DNA of 64,000 bases from assembly GCF_004168035.1 (NCBI RefSeq), contig NZ_SDPU01000001.1, forward strand, positions 124,001 to 188,000. The letters run 5' to 3'. A program made the translations under genes and the position numbers. The DNA is from Nocardioides iriomotensis (lineage in GTDB: Bacteria > Actinomycetota > Actinomycetes > Propionibacteriales > Nocardioidaceae). The notes under the pieces were generated by a model. It searched no databases and was not told where the DNA came from. It saw nothing but the letters and a program-made list of their open reading frames with translations. Below, one piece after another: positions 28,611-37,346 of this stretch. Position 1 is the first letter of the stretch. The number at the start of each line of letters is the position of its first letter.

Positions 28611-29459
28611 ATGACGATCACGCTGCGCCGCGGCGGGCGCACCCTCGCACCGGAGCTCGTGCAGCCGCTCGACGCCTGGACGGGTCAGGCACCGCTCCTC
28701 GACCAGCTGCACTCGGGCGACATCGGCTGGCACCTGCGGCTGGCCGACGACGGGGTCGACGACACCCTGGTGCTCTGGGAGCGCGACGGCCGGCCGGTCG
28801 CCGTGGGCTTGGCGGAGGGCGAGGTCGTGCGGACGGCCGTCGACCCGGACCTGGACCGGGACGACGAGGTCGCGGAGGCGCTGGCGGTGTTCTTCGAGGG
28901 CTTCCGGTATGTCGACGCGCTCGGCGGCTCCGCCGTACGCCGGCTGCTGCTGGGCCGCGGCTGGACCGTCGACCCCGACCCGTGGGTGCTGCTCTACCGC
29001 GAGCTCACCGACGAGGACGCGGGCCGCGTCGACCCGGACACGAGGCCGGTCGACGGGGAGGCGGAGGTCGAGGCCCGGGTGGCGGTGCAGCGGTCGGCCT
29101 TCGCGCCCGGCTCGACGTTCCGGCCCGAGCTGTGGCACCGGATGACGACCGGCCCGACGTACGACGGCCGCTTCGAGATGGTCACCTGGACCCCGGACGG
29201 TCAGGCCGCGGCCGCCGCCACCGGCTGGTTCGCCGGCCCGGGCCGCTGCGCGATCCTCGAACCGGTCGGCACGCACGCCGACCACCGCCGCCAGGGCTAC
29301 GGCACCCGCGCGAACCTCGGCGTCATGGCCGCCCTGGCCCGTGCCGGCGCGAGCGCGATCAAGGTCGCGACCCCGGCGTCCAACACCGGCGCCGTCGCTG
29401 CCTACGAGTCCTGCGGGCTGCGCCACGTGGAGTGCACCACCGCCCTCGTCCACCCCTAG
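28611..29459 (+). CDS. GNAT-family N-acetyltransferase (two-domain)
   Basis: 282 residues. The C-terminal GNAT core has VGTHADHRRQGYGTRANLGV, with the acetyl-CoA pyrophosphate loop R-R-Q-G-Y-G-T, and ASNTGAVAAYESCGL. The N-terminal half looks like a degenerate second GNAT domain (VAVGLAEGEVVRTAVDPDLD). Substrate unknown. The gene is divergent from the NagZ lipoprotein by 79 bp and has a leaderless promoter. Confidence 0.82.
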   Translation: MTITLRRGGRTLAPELVQPLDAWTGQAPLLDQLHSGDIGWHLRLADDGVDDTLVLWERDGRPVAVGLAEGEVVRTAVDPDLDRDDEVAEALAVFFEGFRYVDALGGSAVRRLLLGRGWTVDPDPWVLLYRELTDEDAGRVDPDTRPVDGEAEVEARVAVQRSAFAPGSTFRPELWHRMTTGPTYDGRFEMVTWTPDGQAAAAATGWFAGPGRCAILEPVGTHADHRRQGYGTRANLGVMAALARAGASAIKVATPASNTGAVAAYESCGLRHVECTTALVHP

Positions 29460-29464
29460 CCCGC

Positions 29465-29515
29465 GAGTCGGCGCGTCTTGCCCTCTCAAGCCCGCCGAGT
29501 CGGCGCATCCTGCCC
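29465..29515. repeat. Two 19-bp direct repeats at a gene end
   Basis: GAGTCGGCGCGTCTTGCCC (29465-29483) and GAGTCGGCGCATCCTGCCC (29497-29515) differ at two positions and are 32 bp apart. The second copy codes for the end of the Ddn-family gene on the minus strand (GQDAPTR); the first lies after its stop and would encode nearly the same residues, so the gene end seems to have been duplicated. Confidence 0.65.
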
Positions 29516-29938
29516 CGTCGGGGTGAGCACCGCGACCGGGATCGTGCGGCCGGCCTTCCGCTCGTACCGTGCGACACCCGGCACCCGCGCCAGCACCACG
29601 TCCTGCCACGCCCGGTCACGCTCCTCGCCCACGAGCTCGCGCCGGCGAACGCGGAAGGTCCGGCTGCGCACCTGCACCTCCGCCTCCTCGCTGGCCCGGA
29701 GGTTGCGGAACCAGTCCGGGTCGCGCGGCGCGCCGGCGCCCGTACCCCAGACGAGGTAGCCGCCGGGGACGTCGAGGTAGCGCACGCAGGTCGACCGAGG
29801 CACGCCGCTGCGCCGCCCGGGCGAGGTGATGAGGAGCACCGTCGTGCCCGGGCCGCTCGACAGGCGGCCGTCGAAGCGGCGGTAGAACCACGCGCCGATC
29901 CGGTTCCCCGTGCTCGCCATCCTGCGCTTGAGGGCCAT
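29486..29938 (-). CDS. Deazaflavin (F420)-dependent nitroreductase/quinone reductase family protein (Ddn-like)
   Basis: 150 residues. Sequence marks of the Ddn/split beta-barrel family: TTVLLITSPGRRSGVPRSTC, YLVWGTGAGAPRDPDWFRNL and VARYERKAGRTIPVAVL. Enzymes of this group use reduced cofactor F420, made only by actinobacteria and a few other groups, to reduce quinones or nitro compounds and protect against oxidative stress. The start ATG is followed by a basic amphipathic region (KRRMASTGNRIGAWFYRRF) that may touch the membrane. The methyltransferase gene is 35 bp upstream. Confidence 0.85.
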   Translation of the reverse strand: MALKRRMASTGNRIGAWFYRRFDGRLSSGPGTTVLLITSPGRRSGVPRSTCVRYLDVPGGYLVWGTGAGAPRDPDWFRNLRASEEAEVQVRSRTFRVRRRELVGEERDRAWQDVVLARVPGVARYERKAGRTIPVAVLTPTGQDAPTRRA

Positions 29939-29973
29939 GTCGCCTCCCCGTGCCGCCCGTCTGGCGGGAGAGG

Positions 29974-30720
29974 TTACGCCTCCGGGTACCAGCGCACGCA
30001 GAGCGCGTCGTGCGCCAGCGGTACGGCGTCCGTCCCGGCCGCCCGGCAGGCGTCCGCGACGAGCTGCTCGATCTCGTCCAGCGCCGGCTCGAGCTCGTCC
30101 TCGGGGAGCAGCGCGATGTGCGAGATCGTGGACTCCAACCCGCGCCACTCGGCCGGGGTGAGGTGCCAGTCCCATCGGAAGTGCTGCTTCTCGGCACGAC
30201 CCGTCTGCACGTCCAGCCGCTCGAGCGGGTCGTGGTCGCCGTCGCCGGGCACGTGCAGCGCCGGGTCGAGCCGGAGCGCGCGCCAGTGCCAGTCCTCGGT
30301 CGGGGCCGGGACGTTCCACACGACCCCCAGCCAGCCGCCGGGACGCAGCACGCGCGCCACCTCGGCGATCGCCTCCGTCTTGGGAAACCAGTGCCACGCG
30401 TCCGCCACGACGACCGCGTCGACGGACGCGTCCTCGAGGGGCAGGCGCGCGGCGTCCGCCTCGTGCACGCGCACCTCCGGGTGACGCTCGGCGACCAGCG
30501 CGAGCATCCGGCCGTCCGGCTCGATCACGTCGAGGTCGAGCCCCCGCTCGACGAGACGGTCGGTCAGCTTCCCGGTGCCGGCACCGAGCTCGGCGACCCG
30601 CGTGGCGCCCGGCGGCAGCAGCCAGTCGACGGCGGCGTCGGAGTAGGTGGGCCGCCAGCGGTGGTACTCGTCCGCCCAGGCACCGAAGGAGGTCGCGCGG
30701 GCGGCGCGTGCGGGGTCCAT
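29974..30720 (-). CDS. Class I SAM-dependent methyltransferase
   Basis: 248 residues. N-terminal FGAWADEYHRWRPTYSDAAVDWL, SAM motif VAELGAGTGKLTDRLVERG, and VVVADAWHWFPKTEAIAEVAR with RVLRPGGWLGVVWN: the standard UbiE/COQ5-like small-molecule methyltransferase layout. Substrate unknown. ATG at 30720 is preferred over GTG at 30729 because AGGGTG lies six bases before it. The gene follows treZ by 13 bp but shows no functional link to trehalose. Confidence 0.82.
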   Translation of the reverse strand: MDPARAARATSFGAWADEYHRWRPTYSDAAVDWLLPPGATRVAELGAGTGKLTDRLVERGLDLDVIEPDGRMLALVAERHPEVRVHEADAARLPLEDASVDAVVVADAWHWFPKTEAIAEVARVLRPGGWLGVVWNVPAPTEDWHWRALRLDPALHVPGDGDHDPLERLDVQTGRAEKQHFRWDWHLTPAEWRGLESTISHIALLPEDELEPALDEIEQLVADACRAAGTDAVPLAHDALCVRWYPEA

Positions 30721-30733
30721 GTCCGTCACCCTG

Positions 30734-32479
30734 TCAGGTGAGACCGCGTGCGACGACGGCGCTCTGCGGCGGGACGACGAGCGCGCCGGCGTCGACCGTG
30801 AGCCCCGGCTCCCAGGCGAGCAGGACGTCGCTGACGCCGTCGTACGTCCAGGGCTCTGATCCGAGGTTCACCAGCACGACGTGGTCGCTGCGGCGCGACG
30901 CGAGCCGGCCGGTGCGCTGGTCCCAGGCGACGTCGGCGGCGGCGAGGTCGGCGGCGTGCAGGTCGGGGGTGGCGCGGCGGAGCGCGATCAGGTCGCGGTA
31001 CCAGCGCAGCAGCCGCGCGTGCGGCTCGCGGGCGGGCTCGGACCAGTCGAGGCGGGACCGTTCGAACGTCGCCGGGTCCTGCGGGTCGGGGACGTCGGCC
31101 TCGTCCCAGCCGTGCGAGCCGAACTCGGCCTTGCGGCCACGCCGGGTCGCCTCGGCGATGTCGGAGTCGGTGTGGTCGGTGAAGAACATCCAGGGCGTCG
31201 CCGCGCCCCACTCCTCGCCCATGAACAGCATCGGCGTCCACGGCGCGGTGAGCAGCAGCGCCGCACCGCAGGCGAGCCGGTCGGGCGTGAGCGCGGCGGA
31301 GAGCCGGTCGCCGACGGCGCGGTTGCCGACCTGGTCGTGGGTCTGCAGCGAGGCGACGAAGCGCCACCCGGGTACGGCGGGGTCGACGGGGCGCCCGTGC
31401 ACCCGGCCGCGGAACGTCGACCATGTGCCGGCGTGGAAGAACGGGCTGCGGCCGAGCACCTGCCCGAGCGCGGCGGGGTCGGCGAAGTCGGCGTAGTAGC
31501 CCTGGTGCTCGCCGGTGAGCGCGACGTGCAGCGCGTGGTGCACGTCGTCGGACCACTGCCCGTGCACGCCGAGACCCGCGACCTGCTGGCCGTGGCCGCG
31601 CGGGGTGACGGTGCCGGGGTCGTTGCGGTCGGACTCGGCGACCAGCCAGAGCGGCCGGCCGAGCGCGGCGGCCAGCTCGTCGGTCTCGCGGGCCAGCTCC
31701 TCCAGCAGGTGCAGCGCGCTGCTGTCGTGCAGCTCGTGCACGGCGTCGAGGCGCAGGCCGTCGACGTGGAAGTCCGTGAACCACTGGCGCGCGTTGTCGA
31801 GCACCCAGCGCCGCACCGGGTCGCAGCCCGGCGCGTCGAGGTTGACCGCGTCGCCCCAGGGCGTGGCGTGGGCGTCGGTGAGGTACGGGCCGAACTCGGA
31901 CAGCCGGTTCCCGTCCGGGCCGAGGTGGTTGTAGACCACGTCGAGGCACACCCCGAGACCGCGCGCGTGGGCGGCGTCGACGAACCGCTGCAGGGCGGCG
32001 GGACCGCCGTACGGCTCGTGCACGGCGTACGGCGCGATCCCGTCGTACCCCCAGCCGTGGGCGCCCGGGAACGGGGCGAGCGGGAGCAGCTCGACGACGG
32101 TGACGCCGAGGTCGACGAGGTGGTCGAGGCGCGCGGCGGCGGCGTCGAGCGTGCCCTCGGGGGTGAACGTGCCGACGTGGAGCTCGTAGACGACCGCGCC
32201 CTCGAGCGGCGAGCCGGGCCAGTCGGCGTCGCTCCACGCGAACGCAGCCGGGTCGAAGAACGCGGAGCGGCCGTCGTGGCCGTCGGGCATCCGCAGGCCG
32301 CGGGGGTCGGGCAGCACCTCGCCGCCGTCGAGCGAGAAGCCGTAGCTGTCGCCGTCGGCCGCGTCGACGGTCGCGACGAAGTCGTCACCCTCGCGGCTCA
32401 TCGGCGTCGTGACGTTGTCCGCGACGAGGTCGACCCGCGTGGCACGGGGCGCCCAGACCCGGACGGTGCGCGCGGCCAT
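30734..32479 (-). CDS. treZ: Malto-oligosyltrehalose trehalohydrolase
   Basis: 581 residues, typical for TreZ. An N-terminal E-set-like domain (TVRVWAPRATRVDLVADN) is followed by the GH13 barrel: GWGYDGIAPYAVHEPYGGP, CLDVVYNHLGPDGN, nucleophile Asp in VDGLRLDAVHEL, acid Glu in LVAESDRND, and QTHDQVGNRA. These are the four conserved GH13 regions in TreZ form. It releases trehalose from the maltooligosyl-trehalose made by TreY. The ATG overlaps the treY stop by one base. Confidence 0.95.
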   Translation of the reverse strand: MAARTVRVWAPRATRVDLVADNVTTPMSREGDDFVATVDAADGDSYGFSLDGGEVLPDPRGLRMPDGHDGRSAFFDPAAFAWSDADWPGSPLEGAVVYELHVGTFTPEGTLDAAAARLDHLVDLGVTVVELLPLAPFPGAHGWGYDGIAPYAVHEPYGGPAALQRFVDAAHARGLGVCLDVVYNHLGPDGNRLSEFGPYLTDAHATPWGDAVNLDAPGCDPVRRWVLDNARQWFTDFHVDGLRLDAVHELHDSSALHLLEELARETDELAAALGRPLWLVAESDRNDPGTVTPRGHGQQVAGLGVHGQWSDDVHHALHVALTGEHQGYYADFADPAALGQVLGRSPFFHAGTWSTFRGRVHGRPVDPAVPGWRFVASLQTHDQVGNRAVGDRLSAALTPDRLACGAALLLTAPWTPMLFMGEEWGAATPWMFFTDHTDSDIAEATRRGRKAEFGSHGWDEADVPDPQDPATFERSRLDWSEPAREPHARLLRWYRDLIALRRATPDLHAADLAAADVAWDQRTGRLASRRSDHVVLVNLGSEPWTYDGVSDVLLAWEPGLTVDAGALVVPPQSAVVARGLT

Positions 32480-34845
32480 CAGATGTGCACGCGCCGCAGC
32501 AGCGCGACCGGCATCGTCGCGAACGCCTCGTCGCAGCGCACGGCGCCGCCCTCGTGGAGGGTCTCGGTGAGCTCGTCGCGCCACAGCCCGGCCGGCAGCG
32601 TGACGGCGTGGTCGCCCCAGCCACCGCCGGCCTCCAGCCGCGCCGGGGCGCGGGTGACCAGGACGGCGACCTCCTCGCCGCGGGTGAACCCGACGGCGTG
32701 CCGGGTCGACGACACCACCGGGTGGTAGGACCCGGTGTCGCCGAAGCAGTGCCGCAGCTCCTTGCGCAGCAGCAGGGTGCGGTGCGTCAGCAGGAGCTTC
32801 TCGTCATCGAGGTCGGCGGGCCGCGCGTCCTCGCCGCGGAGCGCGTCGAGGCGGCGCTCGCGGGCGTCGTAGTCGACGGCGTGCCGGTTGTCGGGGTCGA
32901 CCAGCGCGAGGTTCACCAGCTCGCAGCCCTGGTAGGTGTCGGGCACGCCCGGGACCGTGAGCTGCAGCAGCTTCTGCCCGAGCACGAGCGCGCGGACCGC
33001 CCCGCGGTTGTGGTCGAGCGCGGTGTCGACGAGGGCCCGCAGCCGCCCCTGGGTGCGGGCCTCCTCGCCGAGGGCGAGCACGCGCTGCTCGTAGTCGGGG
33101 TCGCCGTCGATCCAGGCGGTGTGCTGCTTGGCCTCGCGCACGGCCTTGGTGAGGTACGTCGTGAGCCGGTCGCCGCTGATGTCACCGACCCCGGCGAGCG
33201 TCTGCCAGAGCAGGTGCGCGGTGACGGCGTCGACGCCCTGCTCCTCGGCCGCCTCGGCGAAGGCCTCGGTGCACAGCGCCCACGACTCAGCGTCGCCGGC
33301 GAGCGCGAGCAGCCGGGCCCGGACGTCCTCGCTGCGCTTGGTGTCGTGGGTGGAGAGCGTGGTCATGCCGAGCGGCCAGCGGGACTGCTGCTCCGTGGCC
33401 CACAGGTGCAACAGCTCGGGCCCAGCCGTGCCGACGAGGGTCGGGTCGCCGCCGACCTCGTTGAGTGCGGTGAGCAGGTGCCAGCGGTAGAAGGCGGTGT
33501 CCTCCACAGACTTCGCCATCACCGGTCCCCAGGTCTGCTGCAGCCGGGTCGCGAAGTCGCACTCCGCGGGAGCGGACGGGGACGGCTTGGCCGCCACGTC
33601 GAGCAGCCGGTCGAGCACGTCAGACAGGTCGGGCCGGGCCGCGGCCGCGCGGTCGCGGGCGTGCCGGAGCACCTCCACGGCCTCCCCCTCGGCCGGACGG
33701 CCGGGGCGGGCGTAGGCGCGGTAGACGTCGGCGGCGACGAGCAGCTCGGTGACGGCGTCGGTGAGCCGGCCGGTGTCGACGCCGTCGGCGAACTCCGCGG
33801 CGCGCCGTACCAGCCGGTCGCGCTCGGGGACCAGCACGCTGCCGACGACCTCGCGCTTGGCCTCCTCGACGACGGCCTCGAAATCGGCCGCGCCGCCGAC
33901 GCCGCGCCAGGACTCCTCCAGCAGGGACGCCGTGGTCGGGTCGACGAGGGCCGCGGTGATCGCGCGGAGCGCGTCGTAGCCGGTGGTGCCGTCGCACATC
34001 CAGCCCGTGGGCAGGTGCTCGCTGGGCTCCAGGATCTTCTCGACCCAGACCGCGGTGCCGACGCGCGACGCCCGGCGGAGCGCGCGCAGGTAGCCCTCCG
34101 GGTCGGCCAGGCCGTCGGGGTGGTCGATCCGGAACCCCTCGAGCACGCCGCGGTGGTTGAGGTCGAGCAGCACGCGGTGGGTGGCCTCGAAGACGTCGGG
34201 GTCCTCGACGCGCACGCCGACGAGGCCCTCGATGTCGAAGAAGCGGCGGTAGTTGAGGACGCGGTCCTTCTCGCGCCAGCCCGCCAGGACGTAGTGCTGC
34301 CGCGCGAGCACCTCGCGGACGTCGTCGCCCTCGGTGCCCTCGGCCACCGGGAACACGTGGTCCTCGTGCCGCAGCACCTGCCGGCCGTCGTGCTCGGCGA
34401 GCACCAGCCGCCCCGCCTCGAACGTCGCCTCGAGCGTGTCCCAGAGCAGCGGCAGCCCGAGCTTCCCGTCGAGAGCGTCCCAGTCGACGTCGAACCAGGT
34501 GGCGTACGGCGAGCCGGGGCCCTCGGCGAGGACGTGCCAGAGCGGGCCGTTGAGGTACAGCGGCGCGGCGAGCGCCATGTGGTTGGGCACCACGTCGACG
34601 ACGAGGCCCAGACCGTGCTCGCGGGCGGTCGCGGCGAGCCGCTCGAGGCCGGCCTGGCCGCCGAGCTCCTCGTTGACCCGGCCGTGGTCGACCACGTCGT
34701 ACCCGTGCATCGAGCCGGCCGTCGCCTGGAGCACCGGCGAGAGGTAGAGGTGCGTGACGCCCAGCCGGGACACGTAGGGCACGACGCGCTCGGCGTCGGC
34801 GAACGTGAAGCCGGCGTGGAGCTGGAGACGGTACGTCGCGGTCAC
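32479..34845 (-). CDS. treY: Malto-oligosyltrehalose synthase
   Basis: 788 residues. The N-terminus MTATYRLQLHAGFTFADAER, THLYLSPVLQATAGSMHGYD and VVDVVPNHMA are near-diagnostic for TreY. GFRIDHPDGLADP holds the catalytic Asp, and TLSTHDTKRSEDVRARL a later conserved region. It turns the reducing end glucose of maltodextrin into an alpha,alpha-1,1 linkage. It and TreZ make trehalose from glycogen; treX, the debranching partner often found upstream, is not next to them here. The start is GTG. Confidence 0.96.
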   Translation of the reverse strand: MTATYRLQLHAGFTFADAERVVPYVSRLGVTHLYLSPVLQATAGSMHGYDVVDHGRVNEELGGQAGLERLAATAREHGLGLVVDVVPNHMALAAPLYLNGPLWHVLAEGPGSPYATWFDVDWDALDGKLGLPLLWDTLEATFEAGRLVLAEHDGRQVLRHEDHVFPVAEGTEGDDVREVLARQHYVLAGWREKDRVLNYRRFFDIEGLVGVRVEDPDVFEATHRVLLDLNHRGVLEGFRIDHPDGLADPEGYLRALRRASRVGTAVWVEKILEPSEHLPTGWMCDGTTGYDALRAITAALVDPTTASLLEESWRGVGGAADFEAVVEEAKREVVGSVLVPERDRLVRRAAEFADGVDTGRLTDAVTELLVAADVYRAYARPGRPAEGEAVEVLRHARDRAAAARPDLSDVLDRLLDVAAKPSPSAPAECDFATRLQQTWGPVMAKSVEDTAFYRWHLLTALNEVGGDPTLVGTAGPELLHLWATEQQSRWPLGMTTLSTHDTKRSEDVRARLLALAGDAESWALCTEAFAEAAEEQGVDAVTAHLLWQTLAGVGDISGDRLTTYLTKAVREAKQHTAWIDGDPDYEQRVLALGEEARTQGRLRALVDTALDHNRGAVRALVLGQKLLQLTVPGVPDTYQGCELVNLALVDPDNRHAVDYDARERRLDALRGEDARPADLDDEKLLLTHRTLLLRKELRHCFGDTGSYHPVVSSTRHAVGFTRGEEVAVLVTRAPARLEAGGGWGDHAVTLPAGLWRDELTETLHEGGAVRCDEAFATMPVALLRRVHI

Positions 34846-34885
34846 TCGTGATCCCTACCCTCCCGCTGACCGCGCCACACCGACG

Positions 34886-35515
34886 TCAGCCCTCCTCGGC
34901 GAGGACACCGTCCCGCTCCGCGCCGATGGTGGTGTCGTCGCCGTGGCCAGTGTGCACGACGGTGTCGTCGGGCAGGTCGAGCAGCCGCGACCGGATGCTG
35001 GCCACCAGGGTGGGCCGGTCGGAGTAGGAGCGGCCGGTCGCCCCCGGACCGCCGTTGAACAGCGTGTCGCCGGTGAACACGCAGCCGAGGTCCGGCGCGA
35101 GGAAGCACACCGCGCCCGGGGCGTGGCCGGGGGTGTGGATCGCCTGCAGGGTGGTGCCCGCGACCTCGATCGTCCAGCCGTCGTGCAGGTCGACGTCCCA
35201 GAGCTCGTCGGTGTGGGTGAGCTCCCACAGCGGCCGGTCGTCGGGGTGCAGCAGGATCGGCGCGGTCACCCGCTCGCGCAGGCCCGGGGCCACCCGGACG
35301 TGGTCGTCGTGGGCGTGGGTCAGCAGGATCGCCTTGACCTTGCGATTCCCGACGACGGCCAGGATCGCGTCGACGTCGTGCGGCGCGTCGATGACCACGC
35401 ACTCCTCGTCGTCGCCGACCACCCAGACGTTGTTGTCGACGTCGAAGGTCTCGCCGTCCAGGCTGAAGGTGCCGCTGGTGACACCGTGGTCGACGCGGGC
35501 CGGCCCGCCCGTCAT
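34886..35515 (-). CDS. Metallo-beta-lactamase-fold hydrolase, probable S-formylmycothiol-linked
   Basis: 209 residues. Two-zinc motif LLTHAHDDHVRVAPG near residue 65, then HTPGHAPGAVCFLAPD and FTGDTLFNGGPGAT; the final metal His is in TGHGDDTT. This is a glyoxalase II-like group. It follows mscR with a one-base overlap (TGATG). Its orthologue in corynebacteria, next to the mycothiol-dependent formaldehyde dehydrogenase, has been suggested to hydrolyse S-formylmycothiol. By context I assign the same role, giving formate and free mycothiol. Confidence 0.85.
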   Translation of the reverse strand: MTGGPARVDHGVTSGTFSLDGETFDVDNNVWVVGDDEECVVIDAPHDVDAILAVVGNRKVKAILLTHAHDDHVRVAPGLRERVTAPILLHPDDRPLWELTHTDELWDVDLHDGWTIEVAGTTLQAIHTPGHAPGAVCFLAPDLGCVFTGDTLFNGGPGATGRSYSDRPTLVASIRSRLLDLPDDTVVHTGHGDDTTIGAERDGVLAEEG

Positions 35516-36600
35516 CAGAGGATCACCACCGAGCGCAGCACGTCGCCGTGGTGCATCCGCGCGAACGCCGCCTCCACGTCGCCGATGCCGATCTCCTCGG
35601 TGACGAACGCGTCGAGGTCGAGCCGGCCCTGCTGGTAGAGGTCCACCAGCATCGGGAAGTCGCGCGAGGGCAGGCAGTCGCCGTACCAGCTGGACTTCAG
35701 CGACCCGCCCCGGCCGAACACGTCGAGCAGCGGGATGTCCGGGATCTTCATGTCCGGGGTGGGCACGCCGACCAGCACCACCGTGCCGGCCAGGTCGCGG
35801 GCGTAGAACGCCTGCCGCCACGTCTCGGGCCGGCCGACCGCGTCGATCACCACATCGGCTCCGTGCCCGCCGGTGAGCTCCTGGATCGCGGCGACCGGAT
35901 CGGTCTCCTTGCTGTTGACGGTGTGGGTGGCGCCCATCTTGCGCGCGGTCTCGAGCTTGCGGTCGTCGATGTCGACACCGATGATCCTCGCCGCACCGGA
36001 CAGCCGGGCACCCGCGACCGCGGCCGCACCGACGCCGCCGCAGCCGATCACCGCGACCGACTGGCCCCGACCCACGCCACCGGTGTTGATCGCCGCACCC
36101 AGGCCGGCCATCACGCCACAGCCGAGCAGCCCGACCGCGGCCGCGCGGGCCGACGCGTCGACCTTGGTGCACTGGCCGGCGTGCACGAGCGTCTTCTCGA
36201 TGAACGCGCCGATGCCCAGGGCCGGGGACAGCTCGGTGCCGTCCTCCAGGGTCATCTTCTGGGTCGCGTTGAAGGTCGCGAAGCAGTACCACGGCTCGCC
36301 GCGCAGGCAGGCGCGACAGCTGCCGCACACCGCGCGCCAGTTGAGCACCACGAAGTCACCCGGCGCGACGTCGGTGACACCCTCGCCGACCGACTCCACG
36401 ACTCCGGCGGCCTCGTGGCCGAGCAGGAACGGGAAGTCGTCGTTGATCCCGCCCTCGCGGTAGTGCAGGTCGGTGTGGCAGACCCCGCAGGCCTGCACCT
36501 GCACCACGGCCTCCCCCGGCCCCGGGTCCGGCACCAGCACGGTCTCCAACGACACCGGCTGACCCTTGCCCCGCGCGACCACGCCACGGACCTGCTGCAT
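35515..36600 (-). CDS. mscR: S-(hydroxymethyl)mycothiol dehydrogenase
   Basis: 361 residues, zinc medium-chain dehydrogenase. Catalytic zinc region [17 protein letters not shown] near residue 35, [15 protein letters not shown] near 60, and structural zinc Cys set [15 protein letters not shown] near 90. The NAD fold is [19 protein letters not shown]. The [20 protein letters not shown] start and [14 protein letters not shown] near 310 mark the mycothiol-specific branch rather than glutathione FrmA. It oxidises the adduct of formaldehyde with mycothiol (also a nitrosomycothiol reductase in other species). Confidence 0.9.
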   Translation of the reverse strand: MQQVRGVVARGKGQPVSLETVLVPDPGPGEAVVQVQACGVCHTDLHYREGGINDDFPFLLGHEAAGVVESVGEGVTDVAPGDFVVLNWRAVCGSCRACLRGEPWYCFATFNATQKMTLEDGTELSPALGIGAFIEKTLVHAGQCTKVDASARAAAVGLLGCGVMAGLGAAINTGGVGRGQSVAVIGCGGVGAAAVAGARLSGAARIIGVDIDDRKLETARKMGATHTVNSKETDPVAAIQELTGGHGADVVIDAVGRPETWRQAFYARDLAGTVVLVGVPTPDMKIPDIPLLDVFGRGGSLKSSWYGDCLPSRDFPMLVDLYQQGRLDLDAFVTEEIGIGDVEAAFARMHHGDVLRSVVIL

Positions 36601-36683
36601 GCGACCTCCTCGGGTGCGGAACGACCTGCGGACGACTCGCCGCCACCCTAGCCAGCCGCCGTACGGCGTCCCGACACGCGGAT

Positions 36684-36709
36684 GCAACCTCCTGGGCGGG
36701 AATCGCGTC
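36684..36709 (+). promoter_or_regulatory. ECF-type promoter candidate before the sigma factor gene
   Basis: GCAACC (36684-36689), 16 bases, CGTC (36706-36709). AAC followed by about 16 bases and a GTC/CGT-like -10 is a common actinobacterial ECF pattern, and most ECF genes are self-activated. ATG of the sigma gene follows at 36744. Confidence 0.4.
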
Positions 36710-36743
36710 CTGGTGTCGAGAAGCACGGAAGGATGGTGAACAG

Positions 36744-37346
36744 ATGCAGCTCGCAGTCGAGCCGGGGGTCGGAGCGCGCGTGAAGGCGCAGGCACAGCAC
36801 GAGAAGGATGCCGAGTTCGAGGCGTACATGGCCGCTCGGCAGCCGAGCCTGCTCCGGACGGCGTACCTGATCAGCGGCGACCGGCACACGGCCGAGGACC
36901 TCGTGCAGACGGCCCTCGCCAAGCTGTACCTGTCGTGGGACAAGGTGCACGACCGGCAGATGATCGACGGCTACGTCCGCCGGATCATCGTCAACGAGCA
37001 CAACTCCCTGTGGCGGCGCGCGTGGAAGAAGCGCGAGCTGGCCACCGACACCCTTCCGGACCACCAGACGGTCACCGACCGGCACGACGACGGGCAGCGC
37101 GACGCGCTGTGGGAGTTCGTGCAGACGCTGCCGCGCAAGCAGCGTGCCGTGATCGTCCTGCGCTACTACGAGGACCTCTCCGAGGCGGAGATCGCCGAGA
37201 CGCTCGGCATCTCCGTCGGCACGGTGAAGTCCCAGGCCAGCCGGGCCCTCGCCGCGATGCGGTCGCGGGTCCACGACAACCCCGTGCTCGCCCAGGACCG
37301 GGCACCTGCTGACCGGTCGGCCTCCGACCGGGAGGAGGAGCGATGA
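36744..37346 (+). CDS. SigE-family ECF RNA polymerase sigma factor
   Basis: 200 residues. Region 2 is [20 protein letters not shown] followed by [19 protein letters not shown], the SigE-family wording; region 4 is [20 protein letters not shown] then [20 protein letters not shown]. The ATG is the first good start after a weak GGAAGG. A shorter start at an internal ATG (MAARQ) is unlikely. The next gene overlaps by 4 bp and encodes a one-helix membrane protein that probably restrains it. Signal and regulon are unknown. Confidence 0.92.
   Translation: MQLAVEPGVGARVKAQAQHEKDAEFEAYMAARQPSLLRTAYLISGDRHTAEDLVQTALAKLYLSWDKVHDRQMIDGYVRRIIVNEHNSLWRRAWKKRELATDTLPDHQTVTDRHDDGQRDALWEFVQTLPRKQRAVIVLRYYEDLSEAEIAETLGISVGTVKSQASRALAAMRSRVHDNPVLAQDRAPADRSASDREEER

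Noticed and set aside
32485-34851. A 788-codon plus-strand frame opposite treY
   Set aside because: It has the same length as treY only because it mirrors it codon for codon; composition is low complexity and no domain is visible.
36698-36703. GGGAAT as alternative -35 for the ECF gene
   Set aside because: No matching -10 at the proper distance was found; GCAACC with CGTC fits better, though also unproven.
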